DNA of 30,109 bases from IMG/VR virus record IMGVR_UViG_3300034061_000870, positions 1-30,109 of that record, one strand, 5' to 3'. The stretch comes from a virus. The notes beneath the pieces were generated by a model that had not been told where the DNA came from, did not search any database, and saw only the letters and a program-made list of their open reading frames with translations. The translations under genes and the position numbers were made by a program. Below, in pieces: positions 19,381 to 27,316 of this stretch (position 1 is the first letter of the stretch; every line of letters begins with the position of its first letter).

Positions 19381-19780
19381 TATGTCCCCTGACTATTACG
19401 CCAGCGCAAGTACATACTCATAGTAAAAAGCATACGCTCAGATTCTTCCATTAAAACTGACGGAGCAATGCCAGTTTCACAGGATAGATAAGCCAAATAC
19501 CAATGTTGGGATGAGTCACCCAACCCAGTTATTTTGGGCTTTCTTCACTCGCTTCAATAGTTTCGACTTCATCGCACCATTCTTCAAACGTAAGTTTTGT
19601 CTTACCCTTACGTTGTAGCCAGTGCCATGCAAGCCACAGTAAGTCAGTGATTCTAAAATCTGATTCTAGAGAGGCAACGCTTTTAGTGAACTTGTCCTCA
19701 AATGCAACAAGGTCACGAGCAGTAGCTGATACCTCTTCGACTGACTCATCGTTAAAAGTTACGCGCAGGTTGATTTTCAT
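19380..19780 (-). CDS. Tail assembly chaperone, -1 frameshift product (GT type)
   Basis: The 133-residue product made when ribosomes slip back one base on CCCAAAA at 19538-19532, just before the stop of the short form. The extension is 50 residues (ITGLGDSSQHWYLAYLSCET and on to ESERMLFTMSMYLRWRN), ends with TAG at 19382-19380 and has the usual acidic/methionine-rich character. It fills a gap that otherwise has no gene. In lambda the GT form recruits tape measure and tube subunits; the same is expected here. Confidence 0.8.
19505..19538 (-). other. Programmed -1 frameshift site
   Basis: The heptamer CCCAAAA (X XXY YYZ) lies in the zero frame as C CCA AAA directly before TAA. About seven bases downstream the minus strand forms a stem GTTGGG/CCCAAC with an 8-base loop, a fitting stimulator. 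Both frames encode tail-chaperone-like sequence on their own side of the site. Confidence 0.8.
19529..19780 (-). CDS. Tail assembly chaperone, short form (G type)
   Basis: An 83-residue protein started at the ATG at 19780, two bases after the major tail gene stop; a GTG at 19822 would only extend it back through that gene. It reads MKINLRVTFNDESVEEVSAT with a helical middle (RITDLLWLAWHWLQRKG) and an acidic end (EEWCDEVETIEASEES). This is the chaperone fold usual between major tail and tape measure genes. It ends in ESPK at the slippery site. Confidence 0.82.
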   Translation of the reverse strand: MKINLRVTFNDESVEEVSATARDLVAFEDKFTKSVASLESDFRITDLLWLAWHWLQRKGKTKLTFEEWCDEVETIEASEESPK

Positions 19781-19782
19781 GC

Positions 19783-20190
19783 TTAGACAGTCCCGCGCAG
19801 AATAGTTCCTGAGGTTGGCCACGATACCGAAAGCGTAGCTATATCGCCCACTGAGCTTGAAAATGGACTATATGAATTTACCAAGCAAATTGCGGTATAT
19901 GCCGGATTTGTAGAATTGACAGTTCCAGAAGTTGGAGCAATCACAACAGTAGCCAAAGTGTTAAGCAATGGGAACAGTGTTGCATCTACTGATGCTGCAC
20001 CAAAGTCTTGCATGAATTGAAGTGTTAGAGAACCAGACTTTAGACCACCAACACGGGTGCGGAATTCGCCACCAAATGCAGTTGTTTCTAGATCATCTGA
20101 TTCAATAGCGAGTTCAACGCTGTTTAAGTTTGTAGAAAAGTTTGTGCCGTTGATTGTTACCTTGTAATCGGTGGCTGCGAATTTCGCCAT
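19783..20190 (-). CDS. Major tail protein (tube subunit)
   Basis: A 135-residue tail tube protein. It begins AKFAATDYKVTINGTNFS and has LETTAFGGEFRTRVGGLKSG with SGSLTLQFMQDFG, the beta-sandwich signature of siphovirus tube subunits, followed by a hairpin-rich C-terminus (VGDIATLSVSWPTSG). Position directly before the frameshifted chaperone supports it. It is at the short end of the family, with no C-terminal Ig-like domain. Confidence 0.85.
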   Translation of the reverse strand: MAKFAATDYKVTINGTNFSTNLNSVELAIESDDLETTAFGGEFRTRVGGLKSGSLTLQFMQDFGAASVDATLFPLLNTLATVVIAPTSGTVNSTNPAYTAICLVNSYSPFSSSVGDIATLSVSWPTSGTILRGTV

Positions 20191-20204
20191 TGTGTGTTGC
20201 TCCC

Positions 20205-20612
20205 TTAGTCTGCGTAGCAGAGAACTAGGAACTCTGCTGCTAAATAGTTTACTTCACCGACTGAGATTGTGGCATACGCTCTCATATCGGTAACTCTTAA
20301 ATCATACACTTTCCCACCGAGTGTTTTATCTCGCTCAATAGCCAACTTGATACTGGATGTACCTGTGCTGGAACAGAAAGCATCTATGGCATTTTGGGCT
20401 GATCTCTCAGCTACGCGACCAACTAGAACTACGACTGTAAACGTGTAGGTCTGCATTCCTCTGTTAAACGTGTCATCAAAGGAAATAGAGTCAGGCTGAA
20501 CTATGGCAATCGGTGGACTTGGGTTATCAGGCATGACGGCTGCTGTGCGTAGCCCGGTAATGCTGGCAAGGTTAGTAGCAATCCCTGTGCGGATTTCAGA
20601 TAGTAGAGCCAT
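20205..20612 (-). CDS. Tail terminator / head-tail joining protein
   Basis: A 135-residue protein in the tail-terminator position, between the connector and the tube subunit. It opens ALLSEIRTGIATNLASITGL, an amphipathic helix, then strands including QTYTFTVVVLVGRVAERSAQ (gpU/tail-terminator-like hairpin) and a helix NAIDAFCSSTGTSS. It overlaps the connector gene by one base. The name comes from layout and pattern, not a signature motif. Confidence 0.65.
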   Translation of the reverse strand: MALLSEIRTGIATNLASITGLRTAAVMPDNPSPPIAIVQPDSISFDDTFNRGMQTYTFTVVVLVGRVAERSAQNAIDAFCSSTGTSSIKLAIERDKTLGGKVYDLRVTDMRAYATISVGEVNYLAAEFLVLCYAD

Positions 20613-21217
20613 TAGGCAAAGTTTCTGACACGGCGATACGGAGCTACTAACTGCGCAACGTCTGGGTCAATGTCACGGGTTACCGAGATGGCTCCTAAAT
20701 CTCCAAAGCCTGCAACGCCCAAAGGACTGTCAAGCCGTTTGAAAATTCTGCTGGCTTGAATAATGCAAGCCTGAGTAATTGCAATAGGCACAGATGCCCA
20801 GCCAAAGACTGCGGTTACTTTAACAAGTGCCTGCTCAACTTCTACTGGGAACAAGTAATTTTCAACAGCGCGAATGCGTGTGTATGGCACAGCCAGTCCA
20901 TCTACGTTGCCGTTAAGTGGTTCTAGCTGATAGTCAATAGGTGACCAAGTTGTGTCAAAGACACCATCGCCGGCAGATGAGGTTTGCAGAACTATGGCAG
21001 TTCCTGAAATGTCATCAGTCTGAACAATGAAAGAATCATCAGCTGCGTATAATCGCGTAGCAGTTCCAGATGAGTAGAAGTATCGGGCAGCGTGTCCATC
21101 TATTGCCCGTGATGCTGATTCAACTGCCATCTCTAGCAGGCTGTCATCTACGCTATCTGAAATGCGTAATGCTGCTTTAACCTGTGTGAGGGTGGCGTAG
21201 CCATTTGTGATTGCCAT
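20612..21217 (-). CDS. Head-tail connector (gp6-like adaptor)
   Basis: A 201-residue head-tail adaptor. The start (YATLTQVKAALRISDSVDDS and LLEMAVESASRAIDGHAARYF) is the typical helical core of HK97 gp6-type connectors that bind beneath the portal. The C-terminal helix (AITQACIIQASRIFKRLDSP) carries the usual FKRxxSP ending followed by a flexible loop. It immediately follows the three glycosyltransferase genes. Confidence 0.85.
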   Translation of the reverse strand: MAITNGYATLTQVKAALRISDSVDDSLLEMAVESASRAIDGHAARYFYSSGTATRLYAADDSFIVQTDDISGTAIVLQTSSAGDGVFDTTWSPIDYQLEPLNGNVDGLAVPYTRIRAVENYLFPVEVEQALVKVTAVFGWASVPIAITQACIIQASRIFKRLDSPLGVAGFGDLGAISVTRDIDPDVAQLVAPYRRVRNFA

Positions 21218-21224
21218 GTAACTC

Positions 21225-21890
21225 CTAAGTCTTGTCTATTCTACTTGCTTGTAGAAGCAATACATCTTGAAGATACTGAGCAATGGTAGACCTTGCCTTT
21301 ACATCACAAGGAACGAAGTGACCAGCGTAGGCATAATCAACGTCAATGCTTAGAGTGCAGTCATAGGTTGCCCCAGCTACTGCGGTTCCAATCCAGAAAC
21401 ACCAATCTTCATAAGGTGAAATTCTTTGATCAAAAGTATTCTCATTCCAGACCCACCGCCTAACAGGTGAACCACAAGGAATCATGTTTGCTTGCAGACT
21501 CAGTATCTGTTCAGCCGTGACATTAGCTGGTGTCCAGATTTGCCCGGTGTCGTACTGGAAACCTAAAGCCAAAACGTCAGCCTCACAAGTATCTAACTTG
21601 TCTAAAGCATGTGGTCGGTATCTATCGTCAATCCCAATCCAAGCAATCCATTCTGTGTCACAGTATTCAAAGCCAAGATTTAACATGTCGCTAAAAGCAA
21701 AATCATCAAACCAAGGAACTACGGTAACTCCGTCTAAGTCATAGTCAGATTGTTTTATATCAACATAAAGAACTAGAACTATTTTGTCTGGCTTTCTCTT
21801 AAGCGATCTAACAGAATCAAGCCAGCCCTTTATGTGTTCAGGGTAACTATGGCAAACACCAACTACACCTACTGTTGTACTAGTTTCCAA
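21225..21890 (-). CDS. Glycosyltransferase, GT-A (GT2-like)
   Basis: A 221-residue GT-A-fold transferase. Signs are the N-terminal VGVVGVCHSYPEHIKGWLDS, DKIVLVLYVD (first strand), EWIAWIGIDDRYRP with the metal-binding aspartate pair, and ISPYEDWCFWIG (acceptor ED-W motif). It starts with TTG at 21890, overlapping the preceding glycosyltransferase by 22 bases, with no clear ribosome site. Placed beside the capsid gene, it could glycosylate virion proteins or modify host surface sugars. Confidence 0.75.
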   Translation of the reverse strand: METSTTVGVVGVCHSYPEHIKGWLDSVRSLKRKPDKIVLVLYVDIKQSDYDLDGVTVVPWFDDFAFSDMLNLGFEYCDTEWIAWIGIDDRYRPHALDKLDTCEADVLALGFQYDTGQIWTPANVTAEQILSLQANMIPCGSPVRRWVWNENTFDQRISPYEDWCFWIGTAVAGATYDCTLSIDVDYAYAGHFVPCDVKARSTIAQYLQDVLLLQASRIDKT

Positions 21891-22672
21891 AATGTATCGC
21901 CTGCCTTATCTATCATGTGGCGCAGTGCATCAGCATCGTGCCAATCTTCAACGCTAGTAATTCCTACGTTCTCGTTAGTGTGAATCCTGCAACCTGAAAG
22001 CACCGCTTCCATAACTGCGCGACACTCTGACTCAAATGCTAAAGGCAAATGAACAAACCACTCGCACCTAGCCATTGCATCAAGGACTTGTTCACGCGGT
22101 ACATCTGTCAGAGCTTTGAACTCGTAGCCTGCCTGAGCTGCCCAAGCATGAGCGCGTAGCTGACCTTTTAACGGGTGACTCCTAGCAGCCCATAAAGCAA
22201 ACGGTTGCTTATCCATGTGATCGTGACACTTGTTGGTGTCGAAGTAACTTAGAACCTGCGCTGTCTTGCGTGGCTTACTCCAAGATAATTCTTTGCGCAT
22301 GTGTGCCGGGGTATGAGTTACGAATAAGCGAGAGCCACGAATCAAAGCGTTAAGTCCAGCGCGTGGGGTTTGTAAGTGATGCACAAATACGAACGGGTCA
22401 TACTCAGCCAGTCTGTATAACTGCTCATCTGTGAACGCATCTGTGCCTGTGACAATGACTGAATCGAATTGGTGTATGTCATGTGTATCGAATGTGTATG
22501 GCGTGACAATCTCGATCTCATAACCCAGAGGTGCTTGCATACGGTATTCGTAGTCTGACATTTCAGCCCCACCTGCAAACTGCCCCGTGAATAGTCCTGT
22601 GGGACTCACAGAGCCATTCTCAGCCACGTTAGGCGCATTCTCTATGTGATGCGTGTACCAGCCGATTTTCAT
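21869..22672 (-). CDS. Glycosyltransferase, GT-B (GT4-like)
   Basis: A 267-residue protein with a GT-B outline. Its C-terminal half carries EWFVHLPLAFESECRAVMEA and VLSGCRIHTNENVG, the E-x7-E type sugar-nucleotide site of GT4 enzymes (FESECRAVMEAVLSG). The N-terminal domain has VIVTGTDAFTDEQLYRL and FVFVHHLQTPRAG. It is shorter than typical GT4 enzymes (about 350-400), so the N-terminal domain is minimal. It follows the longer GT4 gene by two bases. Confidence 0.72.
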   Translation of the reverse strand: MKIGWYTHHIENAPNVAENGSVSPTGLFTGQFAGGAEMSDYEYRMQAPLGYEIEIVTPYTFDTHDIHQFDSVIVTGTDAFTDEQLYRLAEYDPFVFVHHLQTPRAGLNALIRGSRLFVTHTPAHMRKELSWSKPRKTAQVLSYFDTNKCHDHMDKQPFALWAARSHPLKGQLRAHAWAAQAGYEFKALTDVPREQVLDAMARCEWFVHLPLAFESECRAVMEAVLSGCRIHTNENVGITSVEDWHDADALRHMIDKAGDTFWKLVQQ

Positions 22673-22674
22673 GC

Positions 22675-23850
22675 TTAGAGTCGCTCGTAGGCTTTAGTAT
22701 CTAACACGGCTAGAACAGGCTTCCAGTGTTCCTCAAAGACGGTATCCGCGTTATACGCCTTAGCAAACTCTTGAGCCTTTTCTGATCTGCCCCTGCCACG
22801 CTGATAAGCCTGCTCTAGTGCATCCACGATTGCTGGAACGCTAGGCATGTGGAACCAAGAGGACTGCGGTGCATCCCATAGCGGTTGCCCGTCAATAAGC
22901 CAGCCGTCACCTAGTAGCTCGGTTGAAGCTGCAAAGTCGCTAATGATTACAGGTGTGCCACAGGCTTGCGCTTCAATAGTCGGAATACCAAAACCCTCAC
23001 CGTATGAGGTGGCAAGCAGAACATCCATCGCCGTGTAGATCGTGGATAGGGTCTGCTGGTCTATGCCGGTGCGGTAGACGTAAGGATCAACAAACTTAAA
23101 CTTGTCCTCTGGTACTCCACAGGATTGAAGCAACTGCAATAACTTGATGCCACCTAATGCGCCCATCTGATCTGTGTGTAGATAAAGAACAACGTCATCG
23201 TGCTTCTGGGCAAACATAGAGAACGCAAGAATGTTCTCACCAAATGCCTTGCGATTAGGACTCACGCCTTTGTTGGCTGCGTTCATACCAACAACAAACT
23301 TGTCCTCGCTGATACCTATGTAATCTCTGCCAGTAGTTCCCTTGTGTCGCTTCATTGGCTTAAAGACTGACTCAATGCCGTGTGGCACATAAAGAGATTC
23401 GATACCTACGTTCTCAATCATTGCCTGACCGTATTGGCTCATGGCAATAGGTGTTACAAAGTCTTGACGTAACCACTTAGTTACTTCTGGCGGTGCAGGG
23501 ATGTGATCTATTGGAACCCAGCTAGCAACATTCCAGTCAGCCCATCTAGGGCCTTTGAATACCCATACGTCATAGAGAGTGAAAAGAATGTGACCTTGCT
23601 TAGGGTGGCGTGAACTCCAGTCGTGCATGTGTGCAGGAACTACATCGTTTGAATACATGTCTGCGCCACGTTGATAGACGGGCATCCCGTTCCAGTCTGT
23701 GTTGCTTCCCTCTAATCCGTAGTTGCTAAAGATTGCAACATCGTGACCAATTTGTTTTAGTCGCTGAGTGACTTGCGCTGTTTGAGTTCCATAACCAGTT
23801 GCAGCCCAAGGTGCATTGCTGTTCCATCCGATTGCTAAGGGTTTTGACAC
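22675..23850 (-). CDS. Glycosyltransferase family 4
   Basis: A 391-residue retaining GT-B enzyme. The donor site is clear: SYGEGFGIPTIEAQACGTPV (E-x7-E) followed by IISDFAASTELLGDGWLI. The N-terminal domain shows the acceptor-side GYGTQTAQVTQRLKQIGHDV glycine-rich loop. Start is GTG at 23850 after AAGGAA. It lies just after the terminator downstream of the capsid gene, so the cluster is probably transcribed by read-through or its own promoter. Phage GT4 enzymes have been linked to decoration of virion proteins. Confidence 0.85.
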   Translation of the reverse strand: MSKPLAIGWNSNAPWAATGYGTQTAQVTQRLKQIGHDVAIFSNYGLEGSNTDWNGMPVYQRGADMYSNDVVPAHMHDWSSRHPKQGHILFTLYDVWVFKGPRWADWNVASWVPIDHIPAPPEVTKWLRQDFVTPIAMSQYGQAMIENVGIESLYVPHGIESVFKPMKRHKGTTGRDYIGISEDKFVVGMNAANKGVSPNRKAFGENILAFSMFAQKHDDVVLYLHTDQMGALGGIKLLQLLQSCGVPEDKFKFVDPYVYRTGIDQQTLSTIYTAMDVLLATSYGEGFGIPTIEAQACGTPVIISDFAASTELLGDGWLIDGQPLWDAPQSSWFHMPSVPAIVDALEQAYQRGRGRSEKAQEFAKAYNADTVFEEHWKPVLAVLDTKAYERL

Positions 23851-23910
23851 AGGCAGTTCCTTTATTCGCAGGTGCTTTGACTTTACATTAAAACACGGTT
23901 AAACAAAAGC

Positions 23911-23946
23911 AGAACCCCACCAAGCCTGCGCTCCCGGTGGGGTTCT
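23911..23946 (-). terminator. Rho-independent terminator after the capsid gene
   Basis: On the minus strand an 11-bp perfect stem, AGAACCCCACC and GGTGGGGTTCT, with a 14-base loop, followed by GCTTTTGTTT. It lies 20 bases past the major capsid stop. It would cap the abundant capsid transcript before the glycosyltransferases. Confidence 0.85.
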
Positions 23947-23965
23947 ACGTTTTTGGGTTTCCTAA

Positions 23966-25159
23966 TTAGGAAGCTGCACCAGCAAAATACTTCACATGTG
24001 AAGTCTGGATTAGGTTTCCATCTACGCGCATTGTGGCGCGGAATGTAATTAGGTCGTTCTGGAATGCGTAATCGTCTGAACGATCTAGGCGCAATCCACC
24101 AACGGTGCGAGCAAAGTAACTTGGCAAGTGACCAAAGATTACTGACTTCGCGCTTGTTGCTGGAGCTGCCATTGCTGGGTTCTCAAAGATTGGGTAACCA
24201 AGCAATAGATCACGAGCATCAGCAGATAGGGATGGGCTGAACAGGTACTGTCCGGCTGAATCCTTTAGCTTACGAACAGCAGCGATTGCCTGAGCATTCA
24301 TTTGCCATCCTGTACCCGGTAGGGTGCGACCTGCGGTATCAACGCTGTAAACAAGATCAATCATGTTGTCAGCAGTGAATGCGCCAGATACGCCAGTTCC
24401 ACCAGTGATGCCCGAACCAGCAGCAGTAACGATACCTGTTGGCTGAGTTGTACCTGTTCCAGTTGTTAGTGCGCCATTGACTGCATAGCCAAGTGCGTTA
24501 CCGGTCTGAGTTGCAAGGAATCCAAGAATGTCCACGCCTGCATCTTCAACCATTTCACGGCTGATCTGAGTTAGGAATGAATACTTGTATGCACCAAGTG
24601 TCTTGAATGCGTTGAATGTTGGATCGCTCTCACCGATTAGTGCAGCTTCAGAAGAAACTGTACCTGTGCTGTAAGCACTTAGTGACGGAATCTGCAAGTT
24701 CTCTCCACCGGCGGTGTTAAGAATTGTTGAAGTTTCCAGCATTGGGCCAACGTGACGAGCAAGCAGAATTACCTGATCGTAGAAAGAGGTCGGTACTGGT
24801 GCGCCAGTTGAACCCTTGGTTACATCGCGCTTCTCGAACGAGTGGGAACGAATCTCACCACGAGCTAGGGAACGGATTAGTTCAGCTTCGTTTACTTCTG
24901 GAACAGAAACAACGGCTGGCTTAACTTGTGCTTCAAAACCCTTCATGGCTTCAGCAGCGCGGTTTTCGCGTTCTGCCTGAGCGTTCATAGTTTCGATTAC
25001 TAATGAACGTGAATCAAGGTCTGCCATGATGCGGTCATAAGTTTGGTTTTCTTCTGCGGATAGATCGCGCTTTTCAGCTGCTGCTGAGTCAAGAAGAGCC
25101 TTTGCTTCTTCCCAAGCCTTTGCACGAGCTTCTGCTTGCTGACGGATGTAGTCAGACAT
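23966..25159 (-). CDS. Major capsid protein (HK97 fold)
   Basis: A 397-residue HK97-type capsid subunit. Residues 1-90 form a charged coiled coil (EARAKAWEEAKALLDSAAAE), the delta domain that serves as scaffold and is removed by the protease. The mature part shows GAPVPTSFYDQVILLARHVG (N-arm/E-loop region), SREMVEDAGVDILGFLATQ (spine helix) and LLGYPIFENPAMAAP with SVIFGHLPSYFARTVGGLRL (A-domain and P-domain ending). AGGAG precedes the ATG. It lies between two terminators, so it can be expressed alone at high level. Confidence 0.93.
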   Translation of the reverse strand: MSDYIRQQAEARAKAWEEAKALLDSAAAEKRDLSAEENQTYDRIMADLDSRSLVIETMNAQAERENRAAEAMKGFEAQVKPAVVSVPEVNEAELIRSLARGEIRSHSFEKRDVTKGSTGAPVPTSFYDQVILLARHVGPMLETSTILNTAGGENLQIPSLSAYSTGTVSSEAALIGESDPTFNAFKTLGAYKYSFLTQISREMVEDAGVDILGFLATQTGNALGYAVNGALTTGTGTTQPTGIVTAAGSGITGGTGVSGAFTADNMIDLVYSVDTAGRTLPGTGWQMNAQAIAAVRKLKDSAGQYLFSPSLSADARDLLLGYPIFENPAMAAPATSAKSVIFGHLPSYFARTVGGLRLDRSDDYAFQNDLITFRATMRVDGNLIQTSHVKYFAGAAS

Positions 25160-25272
25160 AGTGAACTCCTAAAGTGTTTGATTGGATTGGTCTTACGGTT
25201 TCTGCGTGGCTCCACGACAGTTGCAACAACGGCGGCTCCGCACAATGCTTATCTAATTATGGCACAAATAAA
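25160..25272 (-). promoter_or_regulatory. Structured leader and likely promoter of the capsid gene
   Basis: The gap upstream of the capsid gene follows a terminator, so a promoter is expected here. CATAAT (25261-25256, minus strand) is a fair -10, without a convincing -35. The leader holds three tight dyads: GCGGAGCCGC (25241-25232), GTTGCAAC (25227-25220) and CGTGGAGCCACG (25216-25205). Two share GGAGCC. They could stabilise the transcript. Confidence 0.4.
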
Positions 25273-25308
25273 AACAGACCCAGATGCTTCCCCACATCTG
25301 AGCCTGTT
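25273..25308 (-). terminator. Rho-independent terminator upstream of the capsid gene
   Basis: A 14-bp stem on the minus strand, AACAGGCTCAGATG and CATCTGGGTCTGTT, with two G-U pairs and an 8-base loop, followed by TTTATTT. It ends the portal-protease transcript 13 bases after the 60-residue gene. Confidence 0.88.
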
Positions 25309-25321
25309 CTTTGAAATCATG

Positions 25322-25504
25322 TTAGCGAGTTTCCTCTGGCTTAACAAGTCGAATCTCTTTAACTGGTTCAACAGTCTTTTGTTCTTCTGGGCAACAATCA
25401 TTAACAATCGCTTCTGCAATTACATCTGCATAATCTACAAATGCGCCAGACTCAGGATTACCAACTGCGTTCAGTAGGGACTTCTTTACATCATTAACAT
25501 TCAT
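25322..25504 (-). CDS. Small head-module protein, 60 residues
   Basis: A small acidic protein between protease and capsid genes. It reads NVNDVKKSLLNAVGNPESG, then DVIAEAIVND and a lysine/glutamate tail ending IRLVKPEETR. Proteins of this shape, with VKxxETR ends, are found at the same place in many actinophages; no function is established. It overlaps the protease stop (TAATG) and is followed at once by a terminator. Confidence 0.7.
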   Translation of the reverse strand: MNVNDVKKSLLNAVGNPESGAFVDYADVIAEAIVNDCCPEEQKTVEPVKEIRLVKPEETR

Positions 25505-27042
25505 TAGAAAGCCTTTAACATTAGGTCTAGTTGCTTGCGCTTAATCTCTAGCATGTCCACTTCACTTGGTTTGTCTGCGCGTAACTTCTGCACAACTTCT
25601 GAGATTAGATCAGCGTGTGAATCGTCTAGAGTTTCGCCGGCTTCTAGCTTTAGGATCGCATCGCTAAGAGCATCAACATCAACGGCTGTGCGCTGTGCCA
25701 AAATGTCTAACGAACGAACGGTTGCAGTTGTTGCTTCATAGGCTGGGAAGCCAGTCACGATAGAAACCTCATGCAGTCTTACCTGATGCAGTTCACGAGT
25801 TGCGCCATCTTGACTCCAAGCATCACCCTTTGGTGGAACGCTGAACCCAAATGACATGCTGGATACATCGCCACGCTTCATAAGAACCGACAAGTCGCGC
25901 CCTGCGGTTGTGTCTGGCAGTTCAGCCTGAGCTAGTAGACCGCGTGAATCCTCAGTTAGTTTCAAAGTTCCTGCACGAGTTGAGCCTAGAACTACGTCTG
26001 TGTTGTGGTTCATAAATAGCTTGATTTCGTTGCGCGACTTTAGAGAACGCTTGAATGCACCCTCACGGATTACCTCTGTAAACGGTAGCGGTTCTGACGG
26101 GCTATTGAACACGGCTGCATAACCAGTGAAACTCATGCCATCGCTAGATGCTTCCCCGTTACGAACATCAAACTCAACGGTATTAACTCGGCGTTCTACA
26201 TTGGTGGTCATTGACTGCCTTTCATCCTTGTTTAAGTTTAACGCTATTGTGCGCCACTTCTCATTCTGTAAATCGTTAGCGGTACGTTCCTCAGCGCGGA
26301 TACGTTCTACTACGCCTTGTGCGTATTCCAAAGCGCGTTGCGCCTGTCGTTTGCTTGGGCCTGATCCCCAAAGTAAATGAGCAACCACGCCTGCGCTTGG
26401 GTAGTTATCAGAGTCAGGGTTTGCATCTGGTGAATCAAGATCGCCTAAGTGACGAGCAATCCACGCAGCAATCCGAATCCACTTATCATCTGAAACTTGA
26501 CCATCTGCCATAAGCCGGGCTTCACGAATAGTGCGCTCAACTAAGCCATCGCCACCAAAGCCCTCAGCATTAAGTTCTAAGCCACGCCTTGCAGCTGACC
26601 GCATGTAGGCAGGTGCATCTTGATTTATAGCGCGTGAATCATCCTCATCGGCATCCATGTCATCATCTGACTGCCAAGCGTTGCAGTAGTAACCGCCATC
26701 AACAAAGTCATCCCACTTCTCGCACCATGCTTTGTCACCTGCTTCATTCACGCGATCTTCGTCATAGAACATGCAGTTGCCACAAGCGCGACCCTCTGGG
26801 ACATCCTCGGCTAGTGCTGGTCTGTAATTATCAGGAAGTTCGCGGTACATGGTTTTCATAGGTTTTGCTTTCTTGTGTTTCTTTCGCTCACCGCCGGGTT
26901 CCATGTCCTCAGCTAATGACACGGCAATCATCTGATCTATCGCATCCTGCTTGGTTGTATGGCATCCAATAACTTCGCCATCGTCTTTAATAGTTGCCCA
27001 TCCTGAACAACCTTCTGCGCTATCTGTTATGAAATATGGCAT
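25504..27042 (-). CDS. Prohead protease with long N-terminal extension
   Basis: A 512-residue protein, started at the ATG at 27042 that overlaps the upstream stop (TAATG); a TTG at 27066 would add 8 residues. Residues about 280-440 are an HK97-type (S78) prohead protease: VNTVEFDVRN, SFTGYAAVFNSPSEP, FMNHNTDVVLG (catalytic His) and GDVSSMSFGFSV (catalytic Ser). Ahead of it lie a small domain (GWATIKDDGEVIGCHTTKQD), a four-cysteine patch (CGNC, WCEKW, YYCNAW) and an alpha-helical domain (DKWIRIAAWIARHLGDLDSP). An internal ATG at 26211 after AAAGG could give a protease of ordinary size. Confidence 0.85.
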   Translation of the reverse strand: MPYFITDSAEGCSGWATIKDDGEVIGCHTTKQDAIDQMIAVSLAEDMEPGGERKKHKKAKPMKTMYRELPDNYRPALAEDVPEGRACGNCMFYDEDRVNEAGDKAWCEKWDDFVDGGYYCNAWQSDDDMDADEDDSRAINQDAPAYMRSAARRGLELNAEGFGGDGLVERTIREARLMADGQVSDDKWIRIAAWIARHLGDLDSPDANPDSDNYPSAGVVAHLLWGSGPSKRQAQRALEYAQGVVERIRAEERTANDLQNEKWRTIALNLNKDERQSMTTNVERRVNTVEFDVRNGEASSDGMSFTGYAAVFNSPSEPLPFTEVIREGAFKRSLKSRNEIKLFMNHNTDVVLGSTRAGTLKLTEDSRGLLAQAELPDTTAGRDLSVLMKRGDVSSMSFGFSVPPKGDAWSQDGATRELHQVRLHEVSIVTGFPAYEATTATVRSLDILAQRTAVDVDALSDAILKLEAGETLDDSHADLISEVVQKLRADKPSEVDMLEIKRKQLDLMLKAF

Positions 27043-27308
27043 TAGTAAAGTGTCTGCCTTAACCAAGAGATTGAATGAGAACCTGAAGAAGAAATTGCAT
27101 AAAGTGATTCACCCGGGTTCATAGTTAATTCAATGCTATCCAATTTCAACAATTGCAAACCATTGGCACTTGTAACACCTTCATTGCCCAAGTAAATGCT
27201 GTTCGTATTATCCATGTTATGAATGTGCAGGCGTGATGGATTTGGTGAAATGCCATCTACCAATTGACGAGTAGTCCCAATTGTTTGTTGCCCAGATGTA
27301 ATCGCCAT
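27042..27308 (-). CDS. Small beta-rich structural-type protein
   Basis: An 88-residue protein started at the ATG at 27308 after AAGGA; a TTG just before adds one residue. It has repeated short strands: RLHIHNMDNTNSIYLGNEGV, LDSIELTMNPGESLYAIS and SHSISWLRQTLY. This pattern recurs in small phage proteins next to head genes and resembles a compact beta-barrel, perhaps a capsid decoration. Function not established. Confidence 0.6.
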   Translation of the reverse strand: MAITSGQQTIGTTRQLVDGISPNPSRLHIHNMDNTNSIYLGNEGVTSANGLQLLKLDSIELTMNPGESLYAISSSGSHSISWLRQTLY

Positions 27309-27316
27309 CAAAATCC

